Origin: Microstegium vimineum
Taxonomy: Eukaryota; Streptophyta; Magnoliopsida; Poales; Poaceae
DNA length: 64,000 bases
Assembly: GCA_022036555.1 (NCBI GenBank)
Contig: CM039119.1
Location: forward strand, 44,085,318 to 44,149,317
Direction of reading: 5' to 3'
In this document: piece by piece, positions 34,259 to 45,600 of the stretch
How positions within the stretch are numbered: position 1 is the first letter of the stretch
Layout: each line of letters begins with the position of its first letter
Translations under genes and position numbers: made by a program
Notes under the pieces: model-generated
What the model saw: the letters and a program-made list of their open reading frames with translations, nothing else
The model's database searches: none
What the model was told of the DNA's origin: nothing

Positions 34259-34369
34259 TCAGAAGGAGGCCGCGGCGGCGGCGGCGGCGGCGGGGAACTT
34301 GTGGCGGAAAAAGCTGGTGCTCCACGGCATGCGCGTCGACGACTTGGTGGGGTACAGCGAGAACCCCAT
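34259..34369 (-). CDS. 36-codon upstream ORF in the HD-Zip leader
   Basis: The ATG at 34369-34367 has a strong context (G at -3 and G at +4: GCCATGGG). The frame runs 36 codons to TGA at 34261-34259, 136 bases before the main ATG. The peptide begins MGFSLYPTKSSTRMPWSTSF and ends FRHKFP plus eight alanines and Ser-Phe; the Ala run comes from a GCC repeat. The main ATG has a weaker context (C at -3). A regulatory upstream peptide is known for Arabidopsis AtHB1 (CPuORF33), in the same clade this gene resembles. I cannot say whether the peptides are homologous. Likely role, by inference: reducing translation of the HD-Zip protein. Confidence 0.6.
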   Translation of the reverse strand: MGFSLYPTKSSTRMPWSTSFFRHKFPAAAAAAAASF

Positions 34370-34518
34370 GGCCCCGCCGCCGGATGACAAGGTAGGCTTC
34401 GTCAGTGCAAGTTTTTGCGCGGTGCACGGTGGCCGGAGAAGCTGGCCGGCCGGTGCCGGTGGTGTCGTTCACCACCACCAGTGATCTGAGATGCGGGCCC
34501 AGTGGAATGAGGCTGGGG

Positions 34519-34525
34519 TTTTATA
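34519..34525 (-). promoter_or_regulatory. TATA box of the HD-Zip gene
   Basis: TATAAAA on the minus strand (CCTATAAAACCCC). It puts transcription start at about 34490 and gives a leader of about 370 bases that includes the upstream ORF. Confidence 0.6.
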
Positions 34526-34847
34526 GGATTAGGATGTCGTTTGCGGCAATTTGTGTGGGTTAGCCGGTAAACTCTCAAGCTTGGATGAGGGGTTGAATTT
34601 ATAGGAGAGCATTCGGAGGGTGCGGGTCTCTAATGACCGATATGCCCTTTTATTGTTGAGGTGTTTTGTTGTCTCCTGATTGGAGGATTAAGGCATATTC
34701 GTCTTCTTCTATACAGTAAGTAAGTGTTTTATAAGTATTTTCAGCTATGTAATTTGTAAATTTTGCAGAAAATAGTTTAAAATCCTTGGAAACTTTATTG
34801 GGATTAAAATTTTCATAGGATCCGTATGAGATTAGGTTCTATGAAAA
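34526..34847 (-). promoter_or_regulatory. Proximal upstream region of the HD-Zip gene
   Basis: No gene on either strand. This is the likely proximal promoter by position only; I recognise no specific operator. Confidence 0.4.
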
Positions 34848-34849
34848 TA

Positions 34850-35029
34850 CTCCCTCTATCCTAAATTATAAGTCATTCTAAAAATTTTGGAGAGTCAAAA
34901 CATCTTAAATTTCATTAGATTCTTTATGAATTATATTTTGATACTAATTTTTATATATTTTTTGTCAAACTTGATATGCTTTGACTTTTTAAAATCTTAG
35001 CATAACTTGTAATTTTGGAATGAAAGGAG
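34850..35029. mobile_element. Stowaway-like MITE upstream of the HD-Zip gene
   Basis: About 180 bp, with ends CTCCCTCTATCCTAAATTATAAG and a degenerate inverted partner ACTTGTAATTTTGGAATGAAAGGAG, flanked by TA (34848-34849, 35030-35031). Confidence 0.8.
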
Positions 35030-35031
35030 TA

Positions 35032-37792
35032 TCAATTAACTACATCAAACTCATGGAAATTAACATTAAAAACAATAGGATTTGGAAACCGTTTCGCGCA
35101 AGTAGAAAGACAAGCCACACGCTACAGACATAAAGCACTCTTTGGAAACCTAAAAGGCTAATTAAGAAATGGTTCTGGACTTGTGGTGGTAATGGTAGAC
35201 CACACACTGAATTTTCATGTACCAAATTAACAAGTTAGCGAGCTTACTAAACACAGTTATGTCAGCGTCATGACAGGGCGACACGTACGTATAAACCAGC
35301 TAATGATTCAGTCGCAGTGATACAAAGTATTATTTGAGGCTGTGAAGGAATCATGCGACATGCACGGCAATTTGTTGCAAGTATTTCTTGGTCCTATTTC
35401 GAGGACCGAACTGATGCAACTTGTGTTGTTTTCCTTTTCGCCCCCTAATTCTCGTCCTGTTCTCGTGCCCTTTTCAACCGTGCATGCAGTTTGGCAGAAC
35501 AAAGATTGATTAATGCTAGGAGGTCAACTTAAGATGACATGAGAGAAGCAACATGTTGTTCTCTCTAATGAAAGCTAGAAAAAAAAGTATATATATAATG
35601 AAAAAAAGTAAAAATAGCCTATGTTTCCACGTTTGCCAGTGCAAAACATAGCGTGTAAAAATAAGTATATATACCATATATATTCGAGAAAAAAAGTATA
35701 CCATATAATTTATTTATTTGTCAAAGAAAACTGACAATACTGAATAATCTGAAGAAAGATGTTGGAATTTTTGGAATGGCCAAAGAGAAACTAAAAACAT
35801 GCTTCGTGGTATATGCTACTATTGCCGTGGGACTAGTAGTCGATTAGACCTGGATACGATGCGGTATTCTCATCGTTGAACGCAATATCAGATACCCTAG
35901 ATAGGCATTTGATCCTTACCAATCTCAGTTAAACAATGCAAGCACAAATGCTTTGCTTTGGCATCTGATTTTACTTTTGGTAGCATTTGCAGGACTTGTT
36001 TTGTACTCCAAGGAGAACCCAGAATATTCTCTCTTATCTGAAGAAAAGGAATGTAATCCTGATGTGTAGGTGTGATGAATTGTAGCTTTCAGCTAGTACT
36101 CCTCAAATATGCCCTTTAGTTGCTTGGTGTCATGTTTCTCATAATCACATAATCACATGGCATTAGGAATTCCGGTTGTCTAATCCTCAGCTACCACTGA
36201 GGAACACTCCTGAGTTGACCTTGACATTAAGCAACCCCAATGTATATAGTTCAACTAGTTTATATAAATGAGCCTCATAGCAGTAGTCTATAGTTAGGTT
36301 ACAAGCCACAATGTATCTAGACTAGTTGTGAAGGCTAAGTCCCACGGCTACATGCACATGCTAACAGCTTCTTAGTATTTTTTATTGTCTTATGGATTGA
36401 CCACAGTGCTATGAATAGCTTTTGTTATAAACCACTCTCACAATGTTCTAGGCATCTGATACTGAAAATTAAATTCCCTATGAACTACTTCCGTGTAACA
36501 TTATGGTTGCTCTTAGCTTTTAGCTTATATTCTTAGGTCCAGATTCAGAGAATCAGATGGACAAATGCCATGTTCTTGGCCAACCACTTGTTCCATGCAG
36601 ATTGCAGGCTTGCAGAAGCAGAGATGTCATTGCAGTCAATTCTGATCCCCACTATCCTGAAGAGATAATATTTTTTGTCTACTTTCTTGATGTTGTTTAA
36701 TTTCTCACCGATTCTCAATGAGTGAGGTTTCTGTTCTTAGCAGGGATGCACTTTAGTGGTACTGCAGGATACTCAAGTCTCAACACCTGTGCAGGTGAAG
36801 GGTTGGGCCTTGGGCGTCTATGTTGTGCTGCCCTAACAGGAGCTGATCTGACTTTCTGTAGTTTTCTGTTGAATGATCAACCGTGACCTAATCAAAATTA
36901 GCTGGTTAAGTAATCTTATCTGTGCACCATATTTTTTAGGGCCTTTTGTTCCACTTGTCTGCCTGATCAGTGAGAAGTAGGCAGCTGGGTGTCGGCATAT
37001 AGACTGGAGGGGCAAAAAATACTCAGGATAAAGGAACCACGACAAAACTTTTATTTGAAAGGAATTGACATCTGCTGAGAAAAGTCATCTGAATCGTGAG
37101 ACACAGCAGGTTCATGCGTTTCTCGTGGTTTATTTTCTGCAAAATGTAATTTTTTGGAACGTGTCAAAACACAGAAAGGAAGATCTCTCAGATATAATGA
37201 AATAAAGTAATAAAGCACCATGAAAATAAAAAAGGCTCGGCTTTATTTTTTTAATTAAAAATTATAAAGGTCAACTTCCACATTTTTCGACTTTTCATCT
37301 CGTCTTTCAAGCTGAGGTCCAATTTTCTCCTGTAAAGCCTATTCTTTTTTTCTCATCTCCACTTTGAATCCATCCACATGACCTTTTGATTTTATAGAAA
37401 GTCTGTAATTAAAAAAACAACGGAAGATGTATTTTTCATAAGAAAAATGAAAAACTAAAAGGAAGCGACAAGTCCAAAAAATGAATAACCTCTTTCTCTT
37501 AAACCAGCTGTGAACTCATGTGCATTGCACGATCTGAGACACACATGAAAAGGCACATTCTTGTGATTGGTCAACTCTTGTAACTAACCGCCGAGGGTTG
37601 CTCACCTGGTTAAACCGTCCAACGTAACAAACAATGACATTTCTTCCCAGTGACAACTGGGAGGGAGCTAATCGCTGCTATACAATTGATTTAGCCATTC
37701 ATAATATTATGTTTAAAAAGGTATATTGATAACTCACCATGATACTTGTTCGAAAAAAAATCACTATAATACCGATAAATTAGACATAAAGG
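35032..37792. other. Intergenic, no gene recognised
   Basis: AT-rich; only short ORFs without motifs. No LTR, MITE or RNA gene boundary could be supported. Confidence 0.6.
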
Positions 37793-37920
37793 GTCTATTT
37801 GGATGCAGTCTCCCGGCAGTTGCCTGCCAAGCAAACCATCCTGGCTACAGACAAAATCGAACCCTTGGAGGTTGCTGCCTGGAAGACAACCTTTGCCTAG
37901 CTACACAACCAAACAGTCTT
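37793..37920. repeat. Possible short MITE
   Basis: GGGTCTATTTGGATG at the left and AACCAAACAGTCTT at the right form imperfect inverted ends around a compact GC-richer core. The target duplication is not clear. Confidence 0.35.
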
Positions 37921-38665
37921 ATAGAGCGAGACAAACAAGCTAATTGTTCTCGTTCACCCCTCGGGTCATTACCATGCAATTTCTTTTTAATGTTAACTAG
38001 TGTATTAATCCATGAGCCAGCACGGTTTAGAATTTTATGTTACATAAGTATTTTATATCTACTTGATAAATGCAGTACATATTACAAATCAAAATTGATT
38101 ATCTTTACTCTCTAGGTTTTCATTTTCTAAAACAATACTCCTCTTTTTCTAAAGATTGCAACAAGTAATAAGATAGAAATTTGAAAGCTAAGTTAAGCTA
38201 AAGATGACAAAAAAGAGTGGAGGTTATATAGGGGAAATGCAAATAATAAAAACATATATAAAGTAAATGGTAAATTTATCACAAAGTAGAGATTATACCA
38301 CGTTAGGAAAGAATAGAGAGACATAGTAGAGATAATTAATGTGATTCATTCTATGTACTATATTTATCCATGAAAGTTTTGATATTCATAATTTCATATT
38401 TAAGTCTAGCTTATTGGAGGCCTAAGAATTAACAAACTATATAGGACCTTATAAGACACAAGCAGTAGAAGTTTATGTTTAGTACCAACAACTAATATAG
38501 ATGACTAGTTTGCACACATTTTCTCTTTGTTGATTTTTTGTAGATATTATTTAATCTTTATCCACTTATGGTAAACTTATTATTTACTAATATATACATA
38601 TATGTCGGTGCACGTGTTGCATTTTTTTAGTGAAAACCTTGATCAGTTACCATCTTTGGTCGCAA
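37921..38665. other. Intergenic, no gene recognised
   Basis: AT-rich sequence without supported features. Confidence 0.55.
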
Positions 38666-39027
38666 TCTCCAACAGTTTGCCAAAATCCACTTGACAAATA
38701 TCGTAATTTGACAAGTTACTAAAATATATAGCAAGTGAAAAAATGGACTCTCTCCAACAATTTTGTATAATTGTTTGGTAAATCTTTGGCAAACTTGCAT
38801 CAGGAACTCTAAAAGTGAAACAAAATTAGTTTTATGCCCTTCCACATCTGGCAAACTTACATTAGGAACCCTGAGAGTGAGACAAAACTATTCTGTACCC
38901 TTCCACCTCTACGTATGCAAGTGATGCGCGCTGGTTTGCGCGCACGCATATATGCGCGTGGAGGGGAGGGGAGGGGGATTTCCCAAGTTACTAAAATTTG
39001 ACAAGTTGGATGCCAAACTATTGGAGA
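38666..39027. mobile_element. MITE-like element with imperfect terminal inverted repeats
   Basis: TCTCCAACAGTTTGCC at 38666 pairs with CCAAACTATTGGAGA ending at 39027. Inside there is a tandem duplication of about 62 bp (TTGGCAAACTTGCAT... near 38787 and TGGCAAACTTACATT... near 38849). No transposase is present. The target duplication is uncertain. Confidence 0.6.
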
Positions 39028-39633
39028 AGTGTTTTTTTAGTTTTGTCAAAAAATAAAAGATAACAAGTGAGTTTGATAAAACGTCCCCTTTTCCAGGTGT
39101 TGAATTTTCTAAAGAATAGCCGGTATTTCTTTATTACGTGAATAGTGCGGTTACAATAATACTATCCACATAGATAGATAAATGTATAAAATCAATATAC
39201 TATCTCGTGTTTAGACGCATAGTCATTTATCAGTCTAAATATGCTTATATACTATTAATTGTAAGATACTTTAAATATTGCTACTTGAAGTAAATTCAAA
39301 TGAGCCTATAGTTTTTAGTATATACCCTTGTTATAATACCATCACATACAGATATAAAAATAGACATAACCATATACTATATGTATAATTGTATACTTTA
39401 TTATAACAATATAATTAGCCTAGTATGATCACATCACTACATAATATTCGATGACAGCGGCCATTCTGGGTCCTAGGATGCTCCCTGAGGTGAGCAAGCA
39501 GAGGACGATCATTTTTCTCTATCTTGCTCTCCACTCAAATATTGCTCCTGCTCTCTTCATCCTCACAGGTGTAGCAGCATGGACGACGAGGCTATGAGGA
39601 GATTTGACAGCGCGATGGCAGGAAGGCTGCGTG
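39028..39633. other. Intergenic, no gene recognised
   Basis: AT-rich; no supported feature. Confidence 0.55.
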
Positions 39634-39733
39634 GAGTTGTAAATCGAGATTGTTCGCAAAAAAAAAATAAAAAAATATAAAAAAATAAGAAGAAAGAAAG
39701 AAAGAAAAAGAGAGAGAGTTGTAAATCGAGATT
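39634..39733 (+). repeat. A-rich insertion between 18-bp direct repeats
   Basis: GAGTTGTAAATCGAGATT occurs at 39634-39651 and again, identically, at 39716-39733. Between them is 64 bp: GTTCGC followed by A-rich, then GAAA and GA repeats. It looks like a retroposon target duplication around little more than a tail. Confidence 0.65.
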
Positions 39734-40594
39734 AACACAGACGTTGAAGCAGAGGCGGTCGTGGTTAACCTTATTTTTGTTAGGAACGAAGGCCTAATTC
39801 GTCGTTTCCATCCATCCATCCATCATTCATTCTAATGAAGGGTCTAGGAAGCTAACCTCTGCTGCCGCCAGTCGGGAAATTAAAGAAGAACCACCCAGGA
39901 AAACCTGCAGCCACACGTACACCGGTACTAGCTTTTAGACCTCCGCCCAACGCCCCAACCCTTTCCTCCCTCCAACCGATTCCCCACTACCTACGAACGA
40001 GAGGCTATGGGAGCTCATACATGCTCACATGAGCGTGACTTTGCCACGCAATCACGCTCGATCTTCTTCTTCTTCCCCCCCCCCCCATGTGAGGAACAAG
40101 GCAGAGTGGGGTTGTCGTCCTGGTGGACACCGGGCCGATCGATTAAACCAGCATCCATCATTACCTCGGACGGACTCGGAGGTTCAGTCATTCAGTCTAT
40201 TGCAATTAGAGAAGAGAAAACATAGCAAATCAAGCTATGCTCTAAAGTCCGAAGTGCTTAGCGTTTATTGCAATCGCCAATGGTTGACGCACAAAGAAAC
40301 GGCACAGCGTCGTGGCTTCCACTGGCAACGCGAGCTTCAGTTGAGCTTGCCATGAGCAAAAGGAGTATTGCATGCTTTATTAGACTAGGAATTGACGCGG
40401 AATTGGCCAGGGATCGAGCGAGGCTGAAAAGAAAGGAAGACAGATAGAAAGTAAGGACTGTGATTCGGTGCCAAGGAGATCACGATCTGGAAGATCGAGT
40501 ACGTAGTGTGCTACGATGACCCGCAGAAGAAAAAAGGATGGCACCGCGCAAACGAACATGACATGTGCGTCGATGGCAGCTCAGCTGCACTACT
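39734..40594. other. Intergenic, no gene recognised
   Basis: Includes a CT/C-rich run at about 40065-40088. Short ORFs show no motifs. Confidence 0.55.
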
Positions 40595-40609
40595 GTAGTA
40601 CTCCTACAT

Positions 40610-41982
40610 TTTTTTTCAATAAAGGATATTCAATATCCAACCTCTACATCCGGGAATGTACACAGCCAATAAATACAAAAAGAGATAGAAAAACAAAAGA
40701 GAGAAAAGTCATAATCTTATACATAGACCAGGACAATTACAGCAAAACGATAAATGCTTCTACCCTCTATTTGATCGACGAGAGGGCGTCTTTGGCTTAC
40801 TCTTGACGCCGCAGCTGAGTCCCAAATACCGCAGTGCAGGCATGGCTTGGAGCGGGTGTGCTTATGTTGATGCCTTCAAAAAGGTAAATGACGTCCGCAG
40901 ACGCCATCATCAACGAAAGGAAGAGGGAACATCAGCGACGCCTCCAAAGGGGAAAATGACGTTGATTGCGTCATCGCCGCCGGGCTAGCACCGCCAGGCT
41001 GGGTTTTCACCCGTATTCCAATATCCTCCAAGGCACATCCAGGCCGAACCTACATACGAAGATGCTGGAGATGATCGGCAGGGTCTTCACCAGATAGAGT
41101 GAGGCAGCAGAAAAACAGGGGGCGACGATGTCCTTTGATGTTGACGCCGGAGCCGATTTACGGGCCGCCTGAGAGCGACGTGGTCTGTAGGAGGGCGGGT
41201 TGAACGGCTTGTCGAGATGGCCGGTGCCAACACTTCCATCCCCATCCGGTGCCCGGGGGTCCAGATCGACTCCCAAGCCGTCGCCTAGGGAAAGTCCCCG
41301 ACCCGAGGCAAACGCCCGCCCGAGTCCGCATCGTCGGAGCACCACCCGCACCGAGAAGGGGCAGCACGGGGCAGCAGCCGGCGGATCCAGGCCTGAGATA
41401 CCCAAATCAGCCCGCCGCTGCCAGACCCCTTCACCGGTGTAGGTACGCTGGCCGCCGTCCGTCCATCCATCAATCGGTGGAGAGAACGGTGTCGTCGTCC
41501 GCGTCGCCTAGCCCACCGGGGCGCGTGCGAGATCGGCCGCCACCCGAGCAGGTCGCCACCTCGATGCACCGCCGGGCGAATCGCAGATCCGGTGGAGGAG
41601 GACCAGATCGGTCACGCCTCCTCCCGGTGGCCGCCGCCGCCCTAGACCTTCCGCCGGTCGATCCGGACGCAGAAGGGCCAGGTCCTGACGCGGAGGGAAC
41701 GGATCCAGTCGAGGAGGGGCCAGATCGGCCGCGCCTCTGCCCAGGGACCACCGATACAGGAGAAGAAGGGGGGTGGAGGAGGCACGGAGGTGCACAGGAG
41801 GTCTAGAGAAGCGCGGACAGGGAACCTTTTTTGGGCTGCCGCTGGCCGCCACCGTCGCGCACAGGGAGGCGGCGACGGCGGCCGAAGAGGACGCGCGGAG
41901 GGCGGCTCCGGGCAGGCTGCGGCGGGAGCCCCCGAGTCGCCCGTCGGGGGCGACGCGAGGGTATTAGTCGTAGGAAGATCAA
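40610..41982 (-). mobile_element. Non-LTR retroposon (SINE- or LINE-derived), 1.37 kb
   Basis: Identical 15-bp duplications GTAGTACTCCTACAT flank it (40595-40609, 41983-41997). The left end is an oligo-T run followed by CAATAAAGGATATT, i.e. an A-tail in minus sense. This is the signature of target-primed reverse transcription. The 5' half in element sense (41982 to about 41200) is very GC-rich with CGCGTCGCCCCCGACGGGCG near its start; the 3' half is AT-richer. No reverse transcriptase or endonuclease is visible. It may be an internally deleted LINE or a large composite SINE. The short ORFs across the GC-rich part look like shadows. Confidence 0.8.
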
Positions 41983-42016
41983 GTAGTACTCCTACATGGG
42001 ACTGGACAAGACACTG

Positions 42017-42260
42017 GCCCTGTTTGGATCCTAAAGCTAGAGCTAGTTTGGACTAGTTTGTACCCAACTAACCCAAAAGTATCCAAACAGGAAAACTAGA
42101 TTGGGCTAGTTGCAACTAGCCCACCACAAAAAATTAGCTCCCCAAAGAGACGATTATTTAGGCTAGTTTGGACTGGTTTTGGTGGAACGTGAGTTTGAAC
42201 TAATTTACAAACTAACTTTAACCTCTAGCTCGGATAGAGCTAGAGTGATCCAAACAGGGC
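42017..42260. mobile_element. MITE with 14-bp perfect terminal inverted repeats
   Basis: GCCCTGTTTGGATC at 42017-42030 and its exact reverse complement at 42247-42260. 244 bp, no coding capacity. The target duplication is not clear, so the superfamily is left open. Confidence 0.8.
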
Positions 42261-43219
42261 AACTAGACAGAATCTCGCAGGTGCTTCTGATTGATTCACT
42301 GGGTCCGAGGTACGGTGTCAGAATCAAGTAGAAGTTTGCTCCAGTTGGGAGCTTTTGTGTCCACTCTAAAACATCACATAAAAGAGTTGTGTACAGTATG
42401 TTTGTATTGTAGTGTTCTACTAGTATGAAAAGAGCCCTTCTATATATGATCTTGTATGAGTATGAATATTTTTGTAACTTGTAGTTGAGGAAGAGGCAAA
42501 AAGTGAGCAACTATGAATGATGAGCCGGGACTTATTAGCAGAATCTTTGATATATATATAAATGGAAAGCCAAAGCTTATTAACATATAAACTGATAAGT
42601 TACGGTTCATTAATCTTTGATATGTACGTAGCAGAGTCCACACCTCCTGCTCATCAGTGTCCATTGCTACTCTCTTCAAAAGAGGCAAATGGACAGGGGC
42701 CCTGCGCTGCATTATTACGGAGCTGCCAAGTGCATGATCATCGGAGCCGTCGAAATGGACGGAAGAATATTAATCAAGATGCGATCGAGGCTGTGAAGAA
42801 CATCAGTGGACGACGACGCGAAGAAATTTGCTGGAAGGCGAAAGCGTGGTAGCTGCACAAGGGAACACGCCGCATGATAGCAACATGCCCTGTCCCGGCC
42901 GGCGTTCCTGGTGGTGGCGTTTGTGGAGAACTGAAGAAGCAACCGTACGACACTGCGGCTGATTCTTCTTATTTGGCAGTGAGTGCTTCGGCATGATGCA
43001 CAGGGGTCAACACTCAGGCACAGGAGTTTGATGCCGCCGGACAGCTAGGACTGGGAAATTTATATTTGAGTTCATTTCTGTTGCAAAGGGCGGAAAGGCT
43101 TTTCCTAAAACACATCTGGCTAAAGAGATCGATGACAGGTCGCGCACGAGATGTGTGTGGTCAGGAACGTTCTGGGGCCTCGACTTTTATCAGTGAGTTC
43201 AAGTTTCTGCAGGAGTACT
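42261..43219. other. Intergenic, no gene recognised
   Basis: No domain or repeat boundary recognised. Confidence 0.5.
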
Positions 43220-43640
43220 GTTTTTTAAGGAACAGGAGGGATCAAGACCCTACTAAAATTTTATTAGAAACAAGATGACAAACAAAGACTAATTGAGACG
43301 GTTACAGAGACACAAGAACAAAATCAAAAGAGCCCTCTCAGGAGCCAAAAAAAAAACAAAGAAGATAAGCAAAATTACACAAGAAGCTATAGCCATAATT
43401 CAATTTATTGAGGGAACTATTTCTTCTTGGCACGCCATAGGAGTAGGCCAAAGACTGACCTGAAAATTTCCAGACATTGCTGGCTGCTTTCTCCTATTTC
43501 CTTAAAGATGACATCGTTTCTGATCGACCAAGTGCTCTAGCTCATAATGACAATGATTTCCATAAAGAAAGGTACACTAAGCTAGGTTTTGAGGCTCTCA
43601 AACACCCCAAGTCCATGAATGTTGCCGTCTAGGCAATAGT
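43220..43640 (-). pseudogene. 5'-truncated L1-type LINE, C-terminal end of ORF2 plus 3' region
   Basis: On the minus strand from about 43640 to the TAG at 43419-43417 the frame reads a typical plant LINE ORF2 tail: VPFFMEIIVIMS, stop, then STWSIRNDVIF and LLLWRAKKK. Stops are present in KT/LSV and MS/STW. A short 3' region follows and ends near the TTTTTTAA at 43220 (A-tail in minus sense). Recognition rests on the conserved FMEI...W.IRND.IF pattern; RT and endonuclease domains are absent. Confidence 0.6.
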
Positions 43641-43789
43641 ACAAAAAAAATGCTTCATAGCCCAAAACTTCTCCAAGACTTAGTAAATTAGAAAAAAAAA
43701 CTTTTGATCTCCTTCTAGTTTTAAAAACGCTTGTTTTTGCACCCTTTTGATCTCCTTCTGTTTTTATATAAAAAAAGTGGTTTTATAGA

Positions 43790-44270
43790 TGGGTAATGAC
43801 TTCTTTCCATCCGGCCGTGCCGTTGTCATTTCATACGGACGCAACACTCACGCGCAGCGTTTGGCTTCACCGCACGCACACAGACAATACACGCACGCGA
43901 CCTTATCCTTTCACGCGTCGTCTTCCACCTCTTCATCCCCCGAGTCTCTCTGCTCGCGCCCCTCTCCGCCATTCGCGCTCGCGCTCTCTCTCCCCACGGA
44001 CGAGACCTCCGGTGAGCTCGCGCCCGCACCCTCCTCCAGCGAGCCCGCGTCCGCGGCCTACCTCCCCGCGTGGCTTCTCCCTCTCTCGCACCCGGTGGCG
44101 GCAGCGGCGGCGGCGGCCATGGCGAGGTAGGCCTCCACCACCACCACCACACCCCTCCTCCACCACCTCCTCCAGATCTGCTTTCTAGGGTTCCGGCGAG
44201 CTTTCTCCTCTTCTTCTCCAACCTCCGGTGGGATATAGTGGTCGGGCGGGGGAGGGAGGTAGGCCAGGCG
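43790..44270. other. GC-rich host segment left of the Gypsy insertion
   Basis: CT- and CG-rich, with GGCGGCGGCGGCCATGGCGAGGTAGG at about 44107-44131 resembling a first exon/donor junction of a gene, but no protein domain can be recognised. It continues at 58815 beyond the Gypsy element (shared GTAGG duplication). Possibly part of an older transposon or a broken gene. Confidence 0.4.
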
Positions 44271-44275
44271 GTAGG

Positions 44276-45543
44276 TGTCGCGTACGAAGGTAAGGGGTAC
44301 CCTAAACCCTTCGATAAATTAACGCTAAACATAGCAACCATTTTTAAGACAGGGACCAGCCCACTGCTCAAGTTAGTAAGGAAAGGCCCATCACGTGAAG
44401 GCCCCCTGCACCGGCTACGGCAGCGAGTCATGGGCTGGCCCACCTCGACGCCGAATGACAGACGAGGGGTCGAACGAACGACCCCCCGGCCTCCACCTCG
44501 ACATCAAGTGACGGACCGAGGGTCGAACGAACGACCCCCCGCCCTCTACCTCGATCCCTCCGACTCCGTCTCCGCTCCGACCCTACCTCGACGAGCGACG
44601 GACCAGGGGTCGAACGAACGACCCCCGAGCGGGGGCTCGATCAGCCCAACTGCTCCCGGCATGGGTTAAAGTAAATCCACCTAACGCCATGGGCTCCCGC
44701 GTCCGCAGTCAAATCCAACAACTCTCCGTCAAGTCCCTGATTCCTGTCAACTGTGCCGCCACTGTCGCCACTACGCGAGTACGGACTCCAGCAGCACCCC
44801 TCGGAACGTGAACAGTACGGCCCTCGACGACGACTTCGGGGATACGGCAGAGCCACGCAGGGCTCGACCCCCACTCGACCAAGGGGCTCGACCCCTCCCT
44901 CCAACAACTCCAGTATGGGGCCCGTCCCATCCGCCCCGTCTCGCTTCGGCTGTGGGACTCGCGCCCGTCTACGGAAGCTGTGCCGCGACGTGCCGCGACG
45001 ACTTCTACTACCACCACAATCCGGAACGCCAGAAGGACGGGAAGGCCATACAGCCACAGTGCTCGACGTCCCTTCGCCGGCACTATGCCACGGGCATGCC
45101 GCCCATACTACACAGTTAGGATCCTGTACCCTCGGACCTCCCCTTATCTATAAAAGGGGACGCCGGGGTAGAAGAAGGGCTCTCTCTCGGCCGATCGGAT
45201 CTCAGAGTTTCCAGACGACTCCGCATTCGGATTTCAGCCCCGATCATCACACCCCGCTGCTCGAGCGACCCCTCGAGCATTCAACCCACCGCCTAGGGCA
45301 GCACTGCTAGCCTTAGGCCGCAGCTCCTCTGAGCAAACCCGTGTAACTCAGCTTGTACCCCCCCTGTACGAGCACGTTTGGGTGTGAGATAATACAAGTC
45401 ATCCTCCCCCGCTGGACGTAGGGTCTTCTTTGCCCGAACCAGGATAAACCTTGTGTCCATCTTGCATCACGTCTGAGAGAGGGAGCACGCGATATACAAA
45501 TTTACTAGTTGGTGGTCTTGACCCCCGGGTCATAACACCGACA
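44276..45543 (+). repeat. 5' LTR of the Gypsy element
   Basis: 1268 bp, starts TGTCGCGTACGAAGG, ends CACCGACA. Three GGGGTCGAACGAACGACCCC-like palindromic units lie at about 44464-44630. CTATAAAAGGGGACG at about 45149 is a good TATA box, followed downstream by CTCTCTCTC. Confidence 0.93.
45149..45158 (+). promoter_or_regulatory. TATA box of the Gypsy 5' LTR
   Basis: TATCTATAAAAGGGG; the same word occurs at the same place in the 3' LTR (about 58410-58420). It would drive the genomic transcript. Confidence 0.6.
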
Positions 45544-45545
45544 GT

Positions 45546-45563
45546 TGGCGCGCCAGGTAGGGG
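45546..45563 (+). other. Primer-binding site of the Gypsy element
   Basis: TGGCGCGCCAGGTAGGGG begins two bases after the LTR (G, T, then TGG), the expected position for tRNA priming. I do not assign the tRNA. Confidence 0.65.
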
Positions 45564-45600
45564 GAATCGCGTGTCGATCAACTCTGAACTACTCTCTTAG

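Noticed and set aside
34101..34478. 125-codon frame overlapping the HD-Zip start, considered as an upstream ORF
   Set aside because: Its first codon is GTG and it contains no ATG, so initiation is unlikely. The Lys/Arg and Phe runs reflect GCC and TTC repeats.
36000..36840. Possible pseudogene in intergenic DNA
   Set aside because: Some coding-like composition, but no frame or motif that I could support.
41007..41852. Several Arg/Pro-rich ORFs on both strands
   Set aside because: They lie in the GC-rich part of the 1.37-kb retroposon, overlap in all frames and have no motif.
43789..44130. ORF ending MAR as the first exon of a host gene
   Set aside because: A GCCATGGCGAG/GTAGG junction is suggestive, but no continuation or domain could be found, and it may belong to an older transposon.
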